Below are positions 30,600 through 32,639 of a stretch of DNA of 32,639 nucleotides, in pieces (position 1 is the first letter of the stretch; every line of letters starts with the position of its first letter). The stretch lies in NCBI GenBank assembly GCA_000787465.1, contig JSYX01000310.1, positions 1-32,639 of the forward strand, in the 5' to 3' direction. Below the pieces are notes generated by a model that saw nothing but the letters and a program-made list of their open reading frames with translations, was not told the origin of the DNA and did no database searches. Position numbers and translations under genes: made by a program. Source of the DNA: Thermomucor indicae-seudaticae. Taxonomy: Eukaryota > Mucoromycota > Mucoromycetes > Mucorales > Lichtheimiaceae.

Positions 30600-31698
30600 T
30601 ACATCAACGCCAATCCATCACTGTACACGAAGTACCCCGACTGCCTCAGCGATGATGGCTTACCGCACGAGAACGGCGTTCGAGAGGCAAGTCCCGAATG
30701 CAATTTGCTATGTAAGTGTTGTTACAAAGGAAAAATGCTTTCTATGAATCCAAAATAACTTGTTCTGCCTCCAGACGGGGACCGGGATGTGTTGGCTTTC
30801 TTCAATGAAGTTTTTCGGCCAACGACGCGAGAAAAGTCGGACGTAAGGTCCTGTTCGCCTGAGTGGCTGACCCTCGCAGAGATTTGTGACAAAAGCAAGG
30901 ACTACGTTAGCCGCTTTCAGCAAGAAGAAGAGTTGGAGAAGAAATTTGTGCCCTGGTGCAAAGCGAACAGCCCGGAATTGATGTCAGCAACGGTGAAACG
31001 GGTGCGTGTTCAAGACAGCACTGGCAAGATTTCGAACGTTCGCAAGCGAAACCTATTCGTTCTGCATCGGAAGTACTGGGGTACGTTACTCGATAATAAA
31101 GACAGTTATCTCTGAACTCTGACTCACTGAAAAAAAGCCGGATTGGCAGAAGCTTTCACGTACCAGTTTCAGAGGCACAAAGAACGAATCAAAAAATTGA
31201 AAGATGCACAACACGTTATGATTGGATACGCTGGCAAGTCTGCCCAGCCTTCCACTACAGATGAAGCCGGGCAATACTGCTTGTCGCGCACGATACACGT
31301 TGTCCGTGACCGCTCAGATATCGATCTTTCGTACGTTTCTTGGGCTAGCTGTGCTTCCCAGCGTATTGCGTCACGAGACATTTATGATGATGATGTCCGC
31401 ACGAAGCTTCCGGCCTATAAGGGGAATACACAGGGTGAGGGTCCTTTTACTCAGAATATACTTAATGTTGAAACTGACATAATCGTTACAGACCTTCTGA
31501 GTTACATAAGCGTATCAAAGGATCCAACTGTCCGGGTTACCTTGACGTACGCCGGATGGACAACAAATCACCATGATTTGCAAGATTTTTCATGTAAGTG
31601 CTAAGCGTCAAGACTTTTTCATGAAGTTCCTTAAAAAAGCTCTTAGGTGTCATCTAGAAGTTAAATACATCATTGTGGACAATTACGCAGAGTCATAA
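30600..31698 (+). CDS. Serine-recombinase-like protein with IGYARKS-type motif, 5'-truncated
   Basis: Exons 30600-30711, 30775-31080, 31150-31434, 31492-31594 and 31647-31698 join in phase to 858 nt (285 codons plus stop); introns are 52-69 nt. The frame begins at the Tc1 boundary (YINANPSLYTKYPDCLSDDG); upstream coding is lost or not recognised. Then come DVLAFFNEVF, a basic helical part, and HVMIGYAGKSAQPS. The last resembles the Y-x-R-x-S start of resolvase/IS607-type serine recombinases, but the Arg is Gly here. RVTLTYAGWTTNHHDLQDF and LEVKYIIVDNYAES fit the later strands of that fold. From general knowledge, many-copy Mucorales proteins carry an intact IGYARKS; membership is my inference. 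The exons are stop-free. Intron 3 (57 nt) is in frame and stop-free. Confidence 0.6.
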
Positions 31699-32494
31699 AG
31701 GGTCCAAAAAAGATTATGAAGAAACAAGATAAGTATCGTGAAAGTGCTATATGGGTTTTTATTCATCTTTGATTTCAGGACCCTTTTTTATATTAGAGGT
31801 CAGGATAAACTATCAGGATGTTGCTTCTGGAACATGATGATGTTTCAGTTACGGAATGAATTAAAAATTTTTAATGACGATTGTTAAAGAGGATGTTGGC
31901 TATTGTTATTGATGCCAGTTGTCATTGGCTGTCTGTACCGTCTATTAGTTGATCCGTTTACCGGGAATTCGGTGTTGTACCTTGTTGTGGACAAGGTTTC
32001 CATAGGAGGCAAAACTCCGACAGTCATTGTGTGCTTCGTGGTGTCATATACCACACGCAGTAAACCGGAAATTTGACACATTCTCTCGGGACGACATTTT
32101 GTCGTCGCCCAATATTGCCGAGAAGTTCCATTGTCGTACAACAACGCATAGAAGGTCGAAGTGATAGATATAAAGGGTTGATAAACTTGCGGAACCAAGC
32201 CAAGAATTATGTTTGCCAGGATTCGGAGCACTTTGCTTCAGTCGGTAATGATTGGAGCTGACTACCGTATGGTTCGTCCCAGGAAAGCGGAGCCGAAGCT
32301 GCCCATCCACATATAACATGAAGAAATACCATGTGACGAAGGTTACACCACGGGAAGAATCACGCAAAAATATGTGAAAAATATGCGCAAAATATGCGCC
32401 CTCTTCGCATACTTTTGAATATGGTTTTGAATGAGCTATTGGCTCTAGCCACAATATGTCTCTAAGAAGACAAATCTCTGTCATCGGGAGTTTG
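31699..32494. other. Region with decayed minus-strand frames
   Basis: A minus-strand frame ending at 31884 reads ITSTFYALLYDNGTSRQYWA and LLRVVYDTTKHTMTVGVLPP; another upstream (32250-32400) reads VTFVTWYFFMLYVDGQLRLR. They look like pieces of one gene, but no intron in the right phase joins them, so a frameshift or decay is likely. AAATATG(T/C)G repeats occur near 32360-32400. Not recognised. Confidence 0.35.
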
Positions 32495-32638
32495 TGTAAT
32501 ATCACAATAGTAAAGAGACTAAGAATCAGTGAGACTCAAAGATAACTGTATTTATTACGTCCAATCCTACACCCTATTTATAACTTTCTATGTGGCATGG
32601 GTTTAACAGCTTGTCCAAAGGAATTCACAGTAGTAACA
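32495..32638 (-). mobile_element. Candidate LTR at the right edge
   Basis: Read on the minus strand the edge begins TGTTACTACTGTGAATTCC, has TATAAATAGGG (32572-32582) and AATAAA (32551-32556) and ends ATATTACA before CAAACTCCCG, the TG...CA layout of an LTR. No primer-binding site was recognised, and no partner LTR is in the window. Confidence 0.3.
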
Positions 32639-32639
32639 G

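Noticed and set aside
1..32639. tRNA or rRNA genes
   Set aside because: I looked for T-loop-like GGTTCRAATCC boxes and rRNA-like conserved sequence and saw none; a covariance-model scan was not possible.

Overview
The window looks like nuclear DNA of an early-diverging filamentous fungus, most probably a Mucorales species (Mucoromycota). Genes are close together and cut by many short introns, nearly all 50-90 nt with GTAAG-like donors and YAG acceptors. The recognisable proteins fit such a genome: a fungal chitin synthase, a CSL transcription factor, a PHO85-type cyclin, a fungal-specific transcription-factor domain protein, Tim9, gamma-SNAP and a gp78-like ER ubiquitin ligase. The last third is crowded with transposons. 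Gene models were spliced by eye; where phase and total length agree across all introns I say so.

Left part (1-6860): the C-terminal part of a SWIM zinc-finger protein open at the window edge (+), an F-box protein (+, 3 exons), an unrecognised four-exon gene (-), a Pcl/PHO80-type cyclin (+, 3 exons) and, convergent with it, a fungal-specific transcription-factor domain protein with no visible Zn2Cys6 finger (-). From about 6860 to 10050 there is only decayed sequence, including a multi-stop pseudogene.

Middle part (10055-21030) is the gene-rich core: a CSL (CBF1/Su(H)/LAG-1) protein (+) whose stop lies 6 nt from the stop of the convergent 8-exon chitin synthase (-); then, on the same minus strand, a small unknown protein and an 8-exon gamma-SNAP. 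After a 1.6-kb gap come a gp78/AMFR-like RING ligase (+, 8 exons) and Tim9 (-, 3 small exons). Together these serve cell-wall synthesis, vesicle fusion, ER-associated degradation and mitochondrial import; nothing suggests they form one pathway or operon.

Right part (21400-32639) is a mobile-element zone. It holds two copies of a TA-flanked Tc1/mariner-type non-autonomous element with similar ends and different interiors, a 208-bp hairpin MITE, a dense GTGAA/TTCAC array, a minus-strand gene with an RGG-rich tail, and a full-length Tc1 element. That Tc1 contains a broken DD34E transposase with a 252-bp solo LTR inside it, and it sits at the 5' end of a multi-exon gene with an IGYARKS-like (serine-recombinase-like) motif. 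The right edge ends in an LTR-like sequence. Two short candidate host genes (about 22836-23402 and 23920-24086) lie between the elements. The recombinase-like gene, with the RGG gene head-to-head beside it, is the best candidate for a poorly described mobile system.
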